Position numbers and translations under genes: made by a program. A DNA stretch of 64,000 nucleotides, taken from contig UCMS01000008.1 in the NCBI GenBank assembly GCA_900473805.1, positions 62,001-126,000 of the forward strand. Direction: 5' to 3'. Shown piece after piece: positions 36,608 through 48,389 of this stretch (position 1 is the stretch's first letter; each line of letters opens with the position of its first letter). The DNA comes from Hyphomicrobiales bacterium. Its GTDB lineage: Bacteria > Pseudomonadota > Alphaproteobacteria > Rhizobiales > Rhizobiaceae. The notes beneath the pieces were generated by a model, which was not told where the DNA came from, ran no database searches, and was given only the letters and a program-made list of their open reading frames with translations.

Positions 36608-37897
36608 TTACTCAGCCGCCGGCTTGAACTGCTCGGTTTCGGTCGATTCCTTCATCGCGGTCGTCGACGACTGGCCGGCGGTGATGGCAAGCGAGACGGC
36701 GTCGAAATAGCCGGTGCCGACTTCGCGCTGGTGCTTGGTCGCGGTATAACCGTTGACCTCGGCTGCGAATTCCGCCTCCTGCAGCTCCGAATAGGCCGCC
36801 ATCTGGCGATCCTTGTAGCCGCGGGCCAGTTCGAACATGCCGTAGTTCAGCTGGTGGAAACCGGCGAGCGTGATGAACTGGAACTTGTAGCCCATGGCAC
36901 CGAGTTCCTTCTGGAACTTGGCGATCGTCGCGTCGTCGAGGTGCTTCTTCCAGTTGAAAGAAGGCGAGCAGTTGTAGGCGAGCTTCTTGCCCGGATAGAC
37001 CTTGTGCACGGCTTCGGCGAACTTGCGGGCCTGTTCCAGATCCGGCTTGCCGGTCTCCATCCAGATCATGTCGCAGTAAGGCGCATAGGCGATCGCACGG
37101 GCGATGCAGGGTTCGATGCCGTTCTTGACCTGGTAGAAGCCTTCCGCAGTCCGACCCGCGTCATAGTCGACAAAGGGCTGGTCGCGCTCGTCGATGTCGG
37201 AGGTCAGGAGCTTTGCGGCTTCGGCGTCCGTACGGGCAACGATCAGCGTCGGGACGCCCATGACGTCAGCGGCGAGACGGGCGGCGGTCAGGTTGCGGAT
37301 ATGGGCCTGGGTCGGGATCAGGACCTTGCCGCCGAGATGGCCACACTTCTTTTCCGAGGCGAGCTGGTCTTCGAAGTGGACGCCGGCAGCACCGGCTTCG
37401 ATGAACGCCTTCATGATCTCGAAGGCATTGAGCGGTCCGCCGAAGCCGGCTTCTGCATCGGCAACGATCGGGGCGAACCAGGTGTCGACCGAAAGCCCCT
37501 TGCCTTCCTGCGTTTCGATCTGGTCGGCACGCTGCAAGGTCTTGTTGATGCGCTTGGCAAGTTCCGGTGCGGCATTGGCCGGATAGAGCGACTGATCCGG
37601 ATACATGGCGGAAGCCGTGTTGGCATCGGCAGCAACCTGCCAGCCGGACAGGTAGATAGCCTTCAGGCCAGCGCGGACCATCTGCATGGCCTGATTGCCG
37701 GAGAGCGCGCCGAGCGCGTTGATGAAGGGCTCTTCGTTGATCAGCTTCCACAGGCGGTTAGCGCCCATTTCTGCCAGCGTGTGCTTGATCTCGACCGATC
37801 CGCGCAGGCGCTTCACATCTTCGGCAGAGTAGGGACGATCGATGCCGTCATAGCGGCCCTTGGGTGCATTCGGAACGAGATTGTAAAATTCAGTCAT
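36608..37897 (-). CDS. aceA: Isocitrate lyase
   Basis: A 429-residue enzyme that splits isocitrate to glyoxylate and succinate, the entry to the glyoxylate shunt used on acetate and fatty acids. The active-site cysteine motif KKCGHLGG lies near residue 185. Also present are [16 protein letters not shown] (metal/substrate site), TDAEAAKLL and [12 protein letters not shown]. The C-terminal part is typical of short bacterial ICLs. It is divergent from an ScfR-type regulator across a 239-bp region with repeated TGTAAA motifs. Malate synthase is not in the window. Confidence 0.96.
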   Translation of the reverse strand: MTEFYNLVPNAPKGRYDGIDRPYSAEDVKRLRGSVEIKHTLAEMGANRLWKLINEEPFINALGALSGNQAMQMVRAGLKAIYLSGWQVAADANTASAMYPDQSLYPANAAPELAKRINKTLQRADQIETQEGKGLSVDTWFAPIVADAEAGFGGPLNAFEIMKAFIEAGAAGVHFEDQLASEKKCGHLGGKVLIPTQAHIRNLTAARLAADVMGVPTLIVARTDAEAAKLLTSDIDERDQPFVDYDAGRTAEGFYQVKNGIEPCIARAIAYAPYCDMIWMETGKPDLEQARKFAEAVHKVYPGKKLAYNCSPSFNWKKHLDDATIAKFQKELGAMGYKFQFITLAGFHQLNYGMFELARGYKDRQMAAYSELQEAEFAAEVNGYTATKHQREVGTGYFDAVSLAITAGQSSTTAMKESTETEQFKPAAE

Positions 37898-38066
37898 GTC
37901 GGATCTCCCTGTTCACTGCCAGATGCGGACCTTGCCGGAACTTCCGGTCCTCTACTCCGCTTCTGATGTGACTAGATTTACACCGCACTGCGAAAGACGC
38001 CTAGAAAATTCGATAAAACAACGAGATGAAAGAGGTTAGGCTGTCTTGCCTTTGACAGCTGCACCG

Positions 38067-38125
38067 TGTAAATTTGTAAATATTGTCAATACAGTTGCGG
38101 CATCGATGACGGTCATTTTTGTAAA
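38067..38125. promoter_or_regulatory. TGTAAA/TTTGTAAA repeats between aceA and its probable regulator
   Basis: TGTAAATTTGTAAA at 38067-38080 contains a direct repeat, and TTTGTAAA recurs at 38118-38125, just before the regulator start. A further TGTAAAA abuts the start codon. RamB-type regulators bind short AT-rich TTTGC/GCAAA-like half sites, so these are candidate operators; binding is inferred. Confidence 0.45.
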
Positions 38126-38136
38126 GGAGCTGTAAA

Positions 38137-39564
38137 ATGGCAGAGCGCAAGATCTTCGCCGGCCCCCGCGTCCGCCGCATCCGAAACGGCCTGGGGTTGA
38201 CCCAGACGGCCATGGCAGAGGCGCTGGAGATCTCGCCGTCCTATCTCAATCTGATCGAGCGCAATCAGCGCCCGTTGACGGTGCAGTTGCTGCTCAAGCT
38301 CGCGTCAGTTTACAAAGTCGACCTCGACGAACTGCAGGGCGAGGCTGGAGGCTCAACCAGCCAGCTCCGCGAGGTCTTTGCCGATCCGCTCCTGTCGGGC
38401 GAACTGCCTGGCGATCAGGAACTGATCGAAGTGGCGGAAGCAGCCCCCAATGCCGCAAGCGGCATCGTCAAGCTCTACCGCGCCTACCGCGAGCAAGTGG
38501 CGCGCCTTTCCGATCTCGCCGATCTTCTTGCCCGCGAGGGCCACGAGACCTTGCTTTCCGGTGCACGGCTGCCGATCGACGAGGTCCGCGAGGTCTTCGA
38601 ACGCCGCCCCAACTATTTTGCCAGCCTCGACGAGGCGGCCGAAAGTTTCCATGCCGGTCTCAACCTTTCAGCGGGGGATGACCTGGCGGTCGCCCTCAAG
38701 GCCTGGCTGCGGTCCACCCATGGCATCGTGGTTCGTGCCCTTCCTGTGCAGACCATGCCCTCACTGCGGCGACGCTATGACCGCCATTCCATGCGCCTCT
38801 TCCTCTCGGAGCGCCTGTCACCCTTTGACCAGCTGCGCGAGGTTGCCATGGAGGTGGTGCTTCTGGCGCTCGGCGAACATGTCCAGGCGGAGCTCGAGCT
38901 CCTGGAGCTCTCATCCGGCGAGGCGCGCCGCATCGCCCGTTTCGAGCTGGCGCGTTATGCCGCCCATGCGCTGATGATGCCCTACGGCGCCTTTCTGTCT
39001 GCCGCCATCCGCGCCCGTTACGATATCGATGTACTCCGTGCCCGCTTCAATGTGTCCTTCGAGCAGGCCGCCAATCGGTTGACCATGCTGCAGCGACCCG
39101 GCGCAACGGGCGTTGCCTTCTTTATGATGGAGATCGACAACGCGGGGAACCGCTTCCGGCGTGCCGGCGCAACCGGCTTCCCGCATGCGAGGTTCGGCGG
39201 CGGCTGTCCCAAGCTCAATGTCCATTCCGCCTTCGGCCAGCCGGGTCAGGTTCTGGTCGAGCAAGTCGAGATGCCCGATGGCGCCGCCTTTCTGACGATC
39301 TCGCGCACGCTGGAGGGGCCGCAGGCGAGTTTCGGTGAGCGCATCCGACGGACCGCACTCTTGGTCGGCTGCGATACGGCAAGTCGTGACGAGGTCGCCT
39401 ATTCAGCCGCTCTGCCGGACCGTTCGGTGCCGGCGATTGGTATCGGACCGGCATGCCGTCTGTGCGAACGTTCGGGCTGTCTTGCCCGCGCGGAGCCGCC
39501 TCTGACCCGCCCGCTCGGCCTCGACGAGATGGTGACCGGGCTTTCTGCCTTCGACTTCCAGTGA
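38137..39564 (+). CDS. ScfR/RamB-type XRE transcriptional regulator
   Basis: A 475-residue regulator of the short-chain fatty-acyl regulator family (XRE domain, then ImmA/IrrE-like DUF955 and DUF2083). The helix-turn-helix is at residues 10-60 (LTQTAMAEALEISPSYLNLIERNQRPLT, read in pieces). The C-terminal cysteine cluster RLCERSGCLARAEPPLTRP is typical of the family. Members such as RamB control isocitrate lyase and acetate or propionate genes in response to acyl-CoA. The divergent position to aceA supports that role here. Confidence 0.88.
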   Translation: MAERKIFAGPRVRRIRNGLGLTQTAMAEALEISPSYLNLIERNQRPLTVQLLLKLASVYKVDLDELQGEAGGSTSQLREVFADPLLSGELPGDQELIEVAEAAPNAASGIVKLYRAYREQVARLSDLADLLAREGHETLLSGARLPIDEVREVFERRPNYFASLDEAAESFHAGLNLSAGDDLAVALKAWLRSTHGIVVRALPVQTMPSLRRRYDRHSMRLFLSERLSPFDQLREVAMEVVLLALGEHVQAELELLELSSGEARRIARFELARYAAHALMMPYGAFLSAAIRARYDIDVLRARFNVSFEQAANRLTMLQRPGATGVAFFMMEIDNAGNRFRRAGATGFPHARFGGGCPKLNVHSAFGQPGQVLVEQVEMPDGAAFLTISRTLEGPQASFGERIRRTALLVGCDTASRDEVAYSAALPDRSVPAIGIGPACRLCERSGCLARAEPPLTRPLGLDEMVTGLSAFDFQ

Positions 39565-39702
39565 CCGAGATGCACCCGATAAAGCATTCGCGACTGCGAA
39601 GAATTTTGCTTGTCGCCCGTCCAAATCCTTTCTAGTCTCTTAAAAAACAACGGGAATGGCATCGGGGGCACCTCGCTCCCAAAGGCTGGAACAGGAGAAA
39701 AA

Positions 39703-40803
39703 ATGAAGGCTCATTTCATCCGTACGGCGTCAGTGGCCCTGGCGACGATCTTCATCGCATCGGCTGTTCATGCGCAGGAACGCGTCGTCCACGTCTACAA
39801 CTGGTCCGACTACATCGACGAGTCGGTGCTCGAGGAGTTTACCAAGGAGACCGGCATCAAGGTCGTCTATGACGTGTTCGATTCCAACGAACTGCTGGAA
39901 ACCAAGCTGCTTGCAGGCGGGTCGGGCTACGACGTGGTGGTGCCCACCGCTCCTTTCCTCGCTCGCCAAATCCAGGCAGGCGTTTTTCAGAAGCTCGACA
40001 AGTCGAAGCTGCCGAACCTGAAGAACCTTTGGCCGGAAGTTTCCGAGCGCCTGGCAAAATATGATCCCGGCAACGAATATGCCGTGAACTACATGTGGGG
40101 CACCACCGGCATCGGCTACAATGTCGCCAAGGTCAAGGAAGCGCTCGGCGCCGACTTCAAGGTTGACAGCTGGGATGCGATCTTCAAGCCTGAAAATGCC
40201 GAGAAGCTGGCCGGCTGCGGCATCAACATCCTCGATGCGTCGGACGAGACTTTCGCTATCGCCCTGAACTATGCCGGCAAGAACCCTGACAGCAAGGAAA
40301 CGGCCGATCTGGAAGCAGGCGGCGAGGTCTATTCCAAGATCCGGCCATCGGTGCGTACATTCAATTCGTCGGCCTATATCGACGATCTGGCAAATGGCGA
40401 CATCTGCGTGACGATCGGCTGGTCGGGCGACATCCTGCAGGCCAAGGCGCGGGCGGAAGAGGCCAAGAACGGGGTCGAGATCAACTACGTGATCCCGAAG
40501 GAAGGCACTTATATGTGGTTCGACAACATGGCCATCCCCGCGGATGCCCAGAACGTTGCCGAAGCGCATGAGTTCATCAACTTCCTGATGAAGCCGGATG
40601 TCATCGCCAAGGCTTCCAATTACGTCCAGTACGCGAATGGCAACCTCGCCTCGCAGGCGCTGCTCGATCCGGCGGTCAAGGACAATCCGTCCGTCTATCC
40701 GCCAGCCGAAGTCATGGCAAAACTCTTCACCATCTCGCCCTACGGCCCCAAGGAACAGCGCGTGCTGAACCGGGTCTGGACACAAATCAAGACCGGCAGC
40801 TGA
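39703..40803 (+). CDS. potF: Putrescine-binding periplasmic protein
   Basis: A 366-residue solute-binding protein for polyamine uptake. A signal peptide ends near AVHAQE, followed by the family start VVHVYNWSDYIDESVLEEF. Polyamine-binding features include WGTTGIGYN, ANGDICVTIGWSGD and EGTYMWFDNMAIPADA. ATG 39703 follows AGGAGAAAA. It leads the potFGHI set; a hairpin with a T-run lies between it and potG. Confidence 0.94.
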   Translation: MKAHFIRTASVALATIFIASAVHAQERVVHVYNWSDYIDESVLEEFTKETGIKVVYDVFDSNELLETKLLAGGSGYDVVVPTAPFLARQIQAGVFQKLDKSKLPNLKNLWPEVSERLAKYDPGNEYAVNYMWGTTGIGYNVAKVKEALGADFKVDSWDAIFKPENAEKLAGCGINILDASDETFAIALNYAGKNPDSKETADLEAGGEVYSKIRPSVRTFNSSAYIDDLANGDICVTIGWSGDILQAKARAEEAKNGVEINYVIPKEGTYMWFDNMAIPADAQNVAEAHEFINFLMKPDVIAKASNYVQYANGNLASQALLDPAVKDNPSVYPPAEVMAKLFTISPYGPKEQRVLNRVWTQIKTGS

Positions 40804-40819
40804 CGGTCGACACACCTAC

Positions 40820-40852
40820 CGCCGGGCGCATCAAGCGTCCGGCGTTTTTCTT
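40820..40852 (+). terminator. Intra-operon terminator/attenuator between potF and potG
   Basis: A stem CGCCGGGCG / CGTCCGGCG (40820-40844, near perfect) is followed by TTTTTCTTCC. It would let the binding protein be made in excess over the membrane complex. Confidence 0.85.
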
Positions 40853-40892
40853 CCTATCGGGGCAATAATCATTTCACGTCTGGGATCGGGTA

Positions 40893-42047
40893 ATGGCGAA
40901 GTCATTGGGGCCTGTTAAACGCAAATTTTCTCCTTGGACCGAAGCGGACGCCGTACCGTTCATCCGGTTCGAGAACGTGACCAAGCGCTTTGGCGATTTC
41001 GTCGCCGTCGACAACCTGACGCTCGACATTTACGAGCGTGAATTCTTCTCCCTGCTTGGTCCGTCAGGCTGCGGTAAGACGACGCTGATGCGCATGCTGG
41101 CGGGCTTCGAACAGCCGACAACCGGTCGCATCCTCCTGCAGGGCAAGGACCTGGCGGGCACACCGCCCTACAAGCGCCCCACCAACATGATGTTCCAGTC
41201 CTACGCGCTCTTCCCGCACATGACGGTGGAGAAGAACATCGCCTTTGGTCTTGAACAGGACAACCTTCCGAAGGGCGAGATCGACGCACGGGTTCAGGAA
41301 ATGCTGAAGCTGGTGAAACTGGAGAGCTTTGCCAAGCGCAAGCCGAACCAGCTTTCCGGTGGCCAACGCCAGCGCGTGGCGCTCGCCCGGTCTCTCGCCA
41401 AACGTCCGAAGGTGCTGCTGCTCGACGAACCGCTCGGCGCGCTCGACCGCAAACTGCGCGAAGAAACCCAATTCGAGCTCATGGATATCCAGACGAAGCT
41501 CGGCCTGACATTCCTGATCGTGACCCACGACCAGGAAGAGGCAATGACCGTGTCAGACCGCATCGCGGTCATGGACAAAGGTATTCTTGTGCAAGTAGCG
41601 ACACCGGCGGAAATCTACGAAGCGCCGAATTCCCGCTACGTGGCGGACTTCATCGGCGACATCAACATTCTCGAAGGCAAGGTCGCCGCCAAGGAAGCAG
41701 GTGCTGCCGGAGAGATGGTGAAGGTGGACTGCGAGGGGGCGGCAATCACCGTCGACCAAACCTGCGACGCCAAGGTAGGCGACAGCGTCGCATTTGCCAT
41801 CCGGCCGGAGAAGGTGCGGATCTCAACCTCCAAGCCCGAAGATGCCTCCGCCAACGCCCTGCACGGCGAAGTGTGGGACATCGGCTATCTTGGCGACTTC
41901 TCCGTTTTCATCGTCAAACTGGACGACGGGCGCATGTTCCGGGCGGCCCAGGCCAACGTCTCGCGCCTGGTCGACCGGCCCATCACCTTTGGCGACATGG
42001 TCTGGCTCTCCTGGCCGACCGATGCCGGCCTCGTACTGACACGCTGA
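40893..42047 (+). CDS. potG: Putrescine ABC transporter, ATP-binding protein
   Basis: A 384-residue ATPase of the PotA/PotG class. It has Walker A GPSGCGKTT near residue 57, the Q-loop FQSYALFPHMTVEKN, signature LSGGQRQRVALARSLA and Walker B VLLLDEPLGALD. A C-terminal TOBE domain starts around residue 280 (VAFAIRPEKVRIS). It sits 89 bp after potF past a terminator hairpin, and 10 bp before potH. Confidence 0.95.
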   Translation: MAKSLGPVKRKFSPWTEADAVPFIRFENVTKRFGDFVAVDNLTLDIYEREFFSLLGPSGCGKTTLMRMLAGFEQPTTGRILLQGKDLAGTPPYKRPTNMMFQSYALFPHMTVEKNIAFGLEQDNLPKGEIDARVQEMLKLVKLESFAKRKPNQLSGGQRQRVALARSLAKRPKVLLLDEPLGALDRKLREETQFELMDIQTKLGLTFLIVTHDQEEAMTVSDRIAVMDKGILVQVATPAEIYEAPNSRYVADFIGDINILEGKVAAKEAGAAGEMVKVDCEGAAITVDQTCDAKVGDSVAFAIRPEKVRISTSKPEDASANALHGEVWDIGYLGDFSVFIVKLDDGRMFRAAQANVSRLVDRPITFGDMVWLSWPTDAGLVLTR

Positions 42048-42057
42048 GGAGGGCGAC

Positions 42058-42966
42058 ATGGCCGAACCCGTCGCCGCCGCCACCAAATCCGGGCCAGCCC
42101 GCTGGCTCGTCGTCATCATCCCCTACTTCTGGATGGTGCTGTTCTTCGTGGCCCCCTTCCTGATCATCGTGAAGATCTCGCTGTCGGATACGGCGATCGC
42201 CATGCCGCCCTACACGCCCGTGCTCGATGGGCTGTCGGCGCTCGGTGATTTCTTCAGCCAGCTGGATTTCGAGAACTACACGTTCCTCACGGAAGACCCG
42301 CTCTATTTCAACGCCTATGTCTCGTCGTTGCGGATCGCGCTGATCTCGACCTTCCTGCTGCTGTTGATCGGCTATCCGATGGCGCTTGCCATGGCGCGCG
42401 CGTCGGTCACGATCCGGCCGACGCTCGTCATGCTGGTAATCCTGCCGTTCTGGACGTCGTTTCTGATCCGCGTCTATGCCTGGATCGGCATCCTGAAGCC
42501 GGAAGGGCTTCTGACAGTCCTTCTGCACTCGCTCGGTCTGATGGACGAAGGCAACCAGGTCCAGATCTTCCGAACCGAGATCGCCGTCTTCATCGGCATT
42601 GTCTATTCCTACCTGCCCTTCATGGTTCTTCCACTTTACTCGGCACTGGAGAAGATGGACGGCACGCTTCTGGAAGCAGCAAGCGACCTCGGCTGCCCGC
42701 CATGGAAAGCGTTCTGGAAGATCACCTTCCCGCTGTCGATCCCGGGTGTGATTGCCGGCGCGATGATCTGCTTCATTCCGATCACCGGAGAATTCGTCAT
42801 TCCGGACCTTCTGGGCGGCGCCCAGACGCTGATGATCGGCAAGACCTTGTGGACCGAGTTTTTCGGCAACCGCGACTGGCCACTCGCCTCGGCCGTGGCA
42901 GTCCTGCTCCTGTTGCTTCTGGTCGTGCCCATCGCGATCTTCCAGAACCAGCAGCAGAAAGCGTGA
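42058..42966 (+). CDS. potH: Putrescine ABC transporter, permease
   Basis: A 302-residue inner-membrane permease with about six helices and the EAA loop LLEAASDLGCPPWKAFWKITFPLS, which contacts the ATPase. An N-terminal helix (LVVIIPYFWMVLFFVAPFLI) and a large first periplasmic loop are as in PotH. It starts 10 bp after potG and ends 10 bp before potI. Confidence 0.94.
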   Translation: MAEPVAAATKSGPARWLVVIIPYFWMVLFFVAPFLIIVKISLSDTAIAMPPYTPVLDGLSALGDFFSQLDFENYTFLTEDPLYFNAYVSSLRIALISTFLLLLIGYPMALAMARASVTIRPTLVMLVILPFWTSFLIRVYAWIGILKPEGLLTVLLHSLGLMDEGNQVQIFRTEIAVFIGIVYSYLPFMVLPLYSALEKMDGTLLEAASDLGCPPWKAFWKITFPLSIPGVIAGAMICFIPITGEFVIPDLLGGAQTLMIGKTLWTEFFGNRDWPLASAVAVLLLLLLVVPIAIFQNQQQKA

Positions 42967-42976
42967 GGTCGGACCG

Positions 42977-43798
42977 ATGAAACCTGGAAAATTCGACGCA
43001 ACGATTCTCACGATCGGTTTCGCTTTTCTCTACATCCCGATCCTGATCCTGGTGATCTACTCGTTCAACGATTCCAAACTGGTCACAGTCTGGGGCGGAT
43101 TTTCGCTGAAATGGTATGGCGAGATGTGGCGCAACGAGGGCCTGATGAGTGCTGCCTGGGTCACGCTGCGGGTCGGTCTGCTCAGCGCCACGCTCGGCAC
43201 CATACTCGGCACGCTGACGGCGCTGGCGCTTGTCCGCTACGGGCGCTTTCCGGGGCGCCTGCTTTTCTCCGGCATGGTTTATGCACCGCTCGTCATGCCT
43301 GAGGTGATTACCGGGCTGTCGCTGCTGCTGCTGTTCGTGGCCATCGGCGTGGATCGAGGTCTGATGACGGTGGTCATTGCTCATACGACCTTCACGATGT
43401 GCTACGTGGCAATCGTCGTGCAGTCGCGGCTCCTGACCTTCGACACCAGCCTTGAAGAGGCGGCACACGATCTAGGCTGCCCACCGGTCAAGACCTTCTT
43501 CAAGATTACCCTGCCGCTCATCCTGCCTGCCGTCATTTCCGGCTGGATGCTCGCGTTCACCCTGTCGCTGGACGACCTGGTGATCGCCAGCTTCACGACG
43601 GGTCCCGGCGCAACGACCCTGCCGATCAAGATCTACTCACAGGTTCGTCTCGGCGTGACGCCTGAGATCAATGCGGTCTGTACCATCCTGATCGGCATTG
43701 TCACGATCGGCGTGATCATCGCGTCGATCAGCACAAAGCAGCGCGAGCTGCAGCGCCAGCGCGACGAACACGTCGCGGCCCGTGGGACGACGAGCTGA
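42977..43798 (+). CDS. potI: Putrescine ABC transporter, permease
   Basis: A 273-residue permease, partner of PotH. It has six hydrophobic helices and the EAA loop LEEAAHDLGCPPVKTFFKITLPLI. Typical PotI features are YSFNDSKLVTVWGGFSLKWY near the N-terminus and SLDDLVIASFTTGPGATTLP. It is the last gene of the operon. The amines imported would feed the gamma-glutamylation modules at 18258-20925 and 61572-64000. Confidence 0.94.
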   Translation: MKPGKFDATILTIGFAFLYIPILILVIYSFNDSKLVTVWGGFSLKWYGEMWRNEGLMSAAWVTLRVGLLSATLGTILGTLTALALVRYGRFPGRLLFSGMVYAPLVMPEVITGLSLLLLFVAIGVDRGLMTVVIAHTTFTMCYVAIVVQSRLLTFDTSLEEAAHDLGCPPVKTFFKITLPLILPAVISGWMLAFTLSLDDLVIASFTTGPGATTLPIKIYSQVRLGVTPEINAVCTILIGIVTIGVIIASISTKQRELQRQRDEHVAARGTTS

Positions 43799-43827
43799 GA
43801 GGCGAAATCCCGGCTCTTGCCGTCCTG

Positions 43828-44106
43828 CTATCCGCGGGGCGGCAGGAGTATGTAGGTGACGAACCAGAGCGGGATGATCACGATCGCCCCCATCAGCATG
43901 CGCGGGGCGGTCCAGGCAAAGGCGGAAACCAGTCCGTCCTGAATATCTTGCGCCGTCACGCCGAGACCGTCGAGCACGGTTCGTGGCGTCAGTCCAAAAA
44001 AGGATAGAAGCGTGCCCGCGATCAGCGAGGCCAGCGCCATCTTGATCAAGCCGGAAAGGAACACCTGCACCGTCCGCGCCCCCAGACGTTCATCGATTCG
44101 ACACAT
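43828..44106 (-). CDS. DUF6460-like small membrane protein
   Basis: A 92-residue protein with two hydrophobic segments (ALASLIAGTLLSFFGL and MLMGAIVIIPLWFVTYILL) and an amphipathic middle. It resembles the small rhizobial DUF6460 proteins I know; function unknown. It lies between potI and the AsmA-like gene, transcribed against potI. Confidence 0.7.
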   Translation of the reverse strand: MCRIDERLGARTVQVFLSGLIKMALASLIAGTLLSFFGLTPRTVLDGLGVTAQDIQDGLVSAFAWTAPRMLMGAIVIIPLWFVTYILLPPRG

Positions 44107-44160
44107 AGTAGCGTGTGCAGGGCCGATGTGAACTGTCCAGAAGGCGCAAAACCCTGCAGT

Positions 44161-46032
44161 TTATGGGGTTTTGACCGTCGGGTACGGGATCGGCGATATT
44201 ACCGGATCGGCAAAGCCACCGCCCGTGAAGAAACGGACGTCACTCGACACCGACCCGGCTGAGGGCGAGGACAACTCGCCGATCATCGCCAGCGCCCTGC
44301 GGCTATAGGGAATGATGCCGGAGAAAGACAGCGTCTGATCGGACCCGACGAAATTGCAACGCTCGATCTCTGCGGATCCGTCTGCGAAACGCACGGACAT
44401 GTCGAAGCGTTCGAAATCGAACTTGCCGGCACCTGCCGCACTCAACTGGAAGTAAGACCGGTCGAGCGCAAGGCGCCTGATCCCGTCCGGATCGAAGCCT
44501 TGCAGCTGCCCCTCGTTGGCCGAGACCCGAAGGGTTCCCGACATGGTCTCGACATTGCGGCGCCAGCCAGACCCGGTCAGGCGGGCATTGAGATCGATGG
44601 TGCCGGTTCCAGTGACAACGGGCCCCTCGAGAGCGAGCCCCTTGGCCAGATCACCGAGGCGGGCGCCGCCGATCATGACCGCGAGTTCCGCGCCTTCACT
44701 GAAGCCGTCGCCGCTCCCGCTGATCCGGGCACTGAGCGAGCCGCCGAGGAATTCGCTGTCGGCGATCACCAGCTTCAGCTGGTCACCACGGCCGATCAGG
44801 CTCGCGCCGACATCGGCCAGTTCGAAAGGCGCCAAGGTTGCGGTAGCCGCCGAGAGGCGCAGGTCAAAATCGATCCAGCGAGTGAGGCTCGGCAGACGGA
44901 CGTCCGCGCGGTCGCCAATCTCGATCGACAGCGACTGCAGCAGGTTCTCGAGGTCGAGTTGGTCCAGCGCCAGCGTTCCGCTCAAGATCGGCCGGCTGTC
45001 TGGCGCCCGCCTGAGGGCCATGAAACCCTGCCCCTTGCCGTCATTTATCCCGAAACTCAGATCTTCCAGACGCCATTCATCCTCGGCCTTGATCAGCCGG
45101 GTCTTCAGCGAGGCCTTCTTCCAGCTCTCGGTGCCGGCGACCCTCATTCGGGCGAGCGCCGCGACCGCCGGGACATCCGTCAACGAAAGCTCGATGTCAC
45201 TGCTGCCCGCAAAACCATGGCGCAGGTTCACGACACCGGCAAACTTGCCCGCCATGCCTGGTATGTCCGAAGAGGCCTTGATGAAGGAATCTTGGCCACC
45301 AATCAGAAGCAGCGGTGCGCCTGTCTCCAGCTTGAGGGTGACGGGAACTCCCTTGTAGACGAGAGTGGCCGTGCCTGAGAGCGCGGCCGAAAGCCGAGGC
45401 CAGTCGACTTCGGCGTTGACGCCGCGTGCCTCGAACTGACGGCCGCTCGCCGCATCGACGAGCAGGATGCTTCCATCGATGACTTCAACCGAACCCACGT
45501 CGGCGTCAGCATCGGCATCGATCTGCTGCCCGTCAGTGCCGTTCGGCATAACCGAACGGACAGCTTCGCTGAGACGGCCCTCGTTGCTCCAATCCAGTCC
45601 ACCGTCGACGCCCCGTTCGATGCGGATCGTCGGACGGACGAATTCGAAGGCGTTGAAGCGGGGTTCACCGACCAGGGCGGAGATCAGGCTGAAACTGGCG
45701 GACAAGGCTTGGATTTCGCCAAGGACCTGACGGGACGTGCCATCGTCCCTGCTCACGGTGATCCCGGTCAGGGTCACTTGCGGCGCGGGCCAGAAGGTCA
45801 GTTTGGAAACTCCGTCGATCGTGACATCGTGCCCGGTCCAGCGGGAAACGGCCGAGGCGAGTGCGGAGCGAACCAAGGCGCTGGAAACAAGATGGGGAGC
45901 CGCCAGCCGCAACCCGATGGATCCGAGAACGAGGACCACAATCGGGACGACGATGAGCTTGAGCAGCCGGCGCAACTTCATTCTGCGCGCTTCTCCATCA
46001 TCCTGTCGCGAGGGGCGATCGGCTTCTGACAT
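44161..46032 (-). CDS. AsmA-family envelope protein
   Basis: A 623-residue protein with a cytoplasmic N-terminal stretch, one transmembrane helix ([18 protein letters not shown], near residue 25) and a long periplasmic beta-rich part. The start of that part, [29 protein letters not shown], is the typical AsmA N-terminal domain. The AsmA C-terminal repeat-like region lies near residues 430-580. Family members are thought to move lipids between membranes. ATG at about 45981 (MKLRRLLK) is an alternative start. Confidence 0.85.
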   Translation of the reverse strand: MSEADRPSRQDDGEARRMKLRRLLKLIVVPIVVLVLGSIGLRLAAPHLVSSALVRSALASAVSRWTGHDVTIDGVSKLTFWPAPQVTLTGITVSRDDGTSRQVLGEIQALSASFSLISALVGEPRFNAFEFVRPTIRIERGVDGGLDWSNEGRLSEAVRSVMPNGTDGQQIDADADADVGSVEVIDGSILLVDAASGRQFEARGVNAEVDWPRLSAALSGTATLVYKGVPVTLKLETGAPLLLIGGQDSFIKASSDIPGMAGKFAGVVNLRHGFAGSSDIELSLTDVPAVAALARMRVAGTESWKKASLKTRLIKAEDEWRLEDLSFGINDGKGQGFMALRRAPDSRPILSGTLALDQLDLENLLQSLSIEIGDRADVRLPSLTRWIDFDLRLSAATATLAPFELADVGASLIGRGDQLKLVIADSEFLGGSLSARISGSGDGFSEGAELAVMIGGARLGDLAKGLALEGPVVTGTGTIDLNARLTGSGWRRNVETMSGTLRVSANEGQLQGFDPDGIRRLALDRSYFQLSAAGAGKFDFERFDMSVRFADGSAEIERCNFVGSDQTLSFSGIIPYSRRALAMIGELSSPSAGSVSSDVRFFTGGGFADPVISPIPYPTVKTP

Positions 46033-46197
46033 TCGCTTTCCTTTGTCGGGACTTCAGAACCGGTTGGCGACCTTTCTGCGCGATACAGGATTTGGCCGTC
46101 GGCTGCAAATCCAGTTGCTCCAATTCCTGCCGCAAATCCGGCTTCATGTCGCAGTGCAATATGCTATAAGCCTCAGCCATCTGCGGAGGAGAGTTTG

Positions 46198-48147
<1,950 letters not shown>

Positions 48148-48356
48148 CGCGATTGTGTCCCGAATTCTGTCGGCCCAAGAACATACACCTCAATTCTAGG
48201 GTATCCGGCATGGGGCGGCGGTAAGGATCTGTTAATTGGGATTTGGCAAGACTGTCGGCAACTTGGAGACGCACAATGATGTGCGGGCAGAGCCGGCTCC
48301 GGCTCCGAAGACATGATGTTGATCGCATTCTTCTCCGGTTCGACAGCATCCACTGC

Positions 48357-48382
48357 GGGCGGCTTCGGCCGCCCATTTTTTT
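48357..48382 (+). terminator. Rho-independent terminator, plus strand
   Basis: A perfect GGGCGGC-TTCG-GCCGCCC stem-loop (48357-48374) is followed by ATTTTTTTT. It lies about 210 bp past aacS and just before the converging permease stop. It ends either a long aacS 3' UTR or an independent small transcript. Confidence 0.9.
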
Positions 48383-48389
48383 TGCGCTG

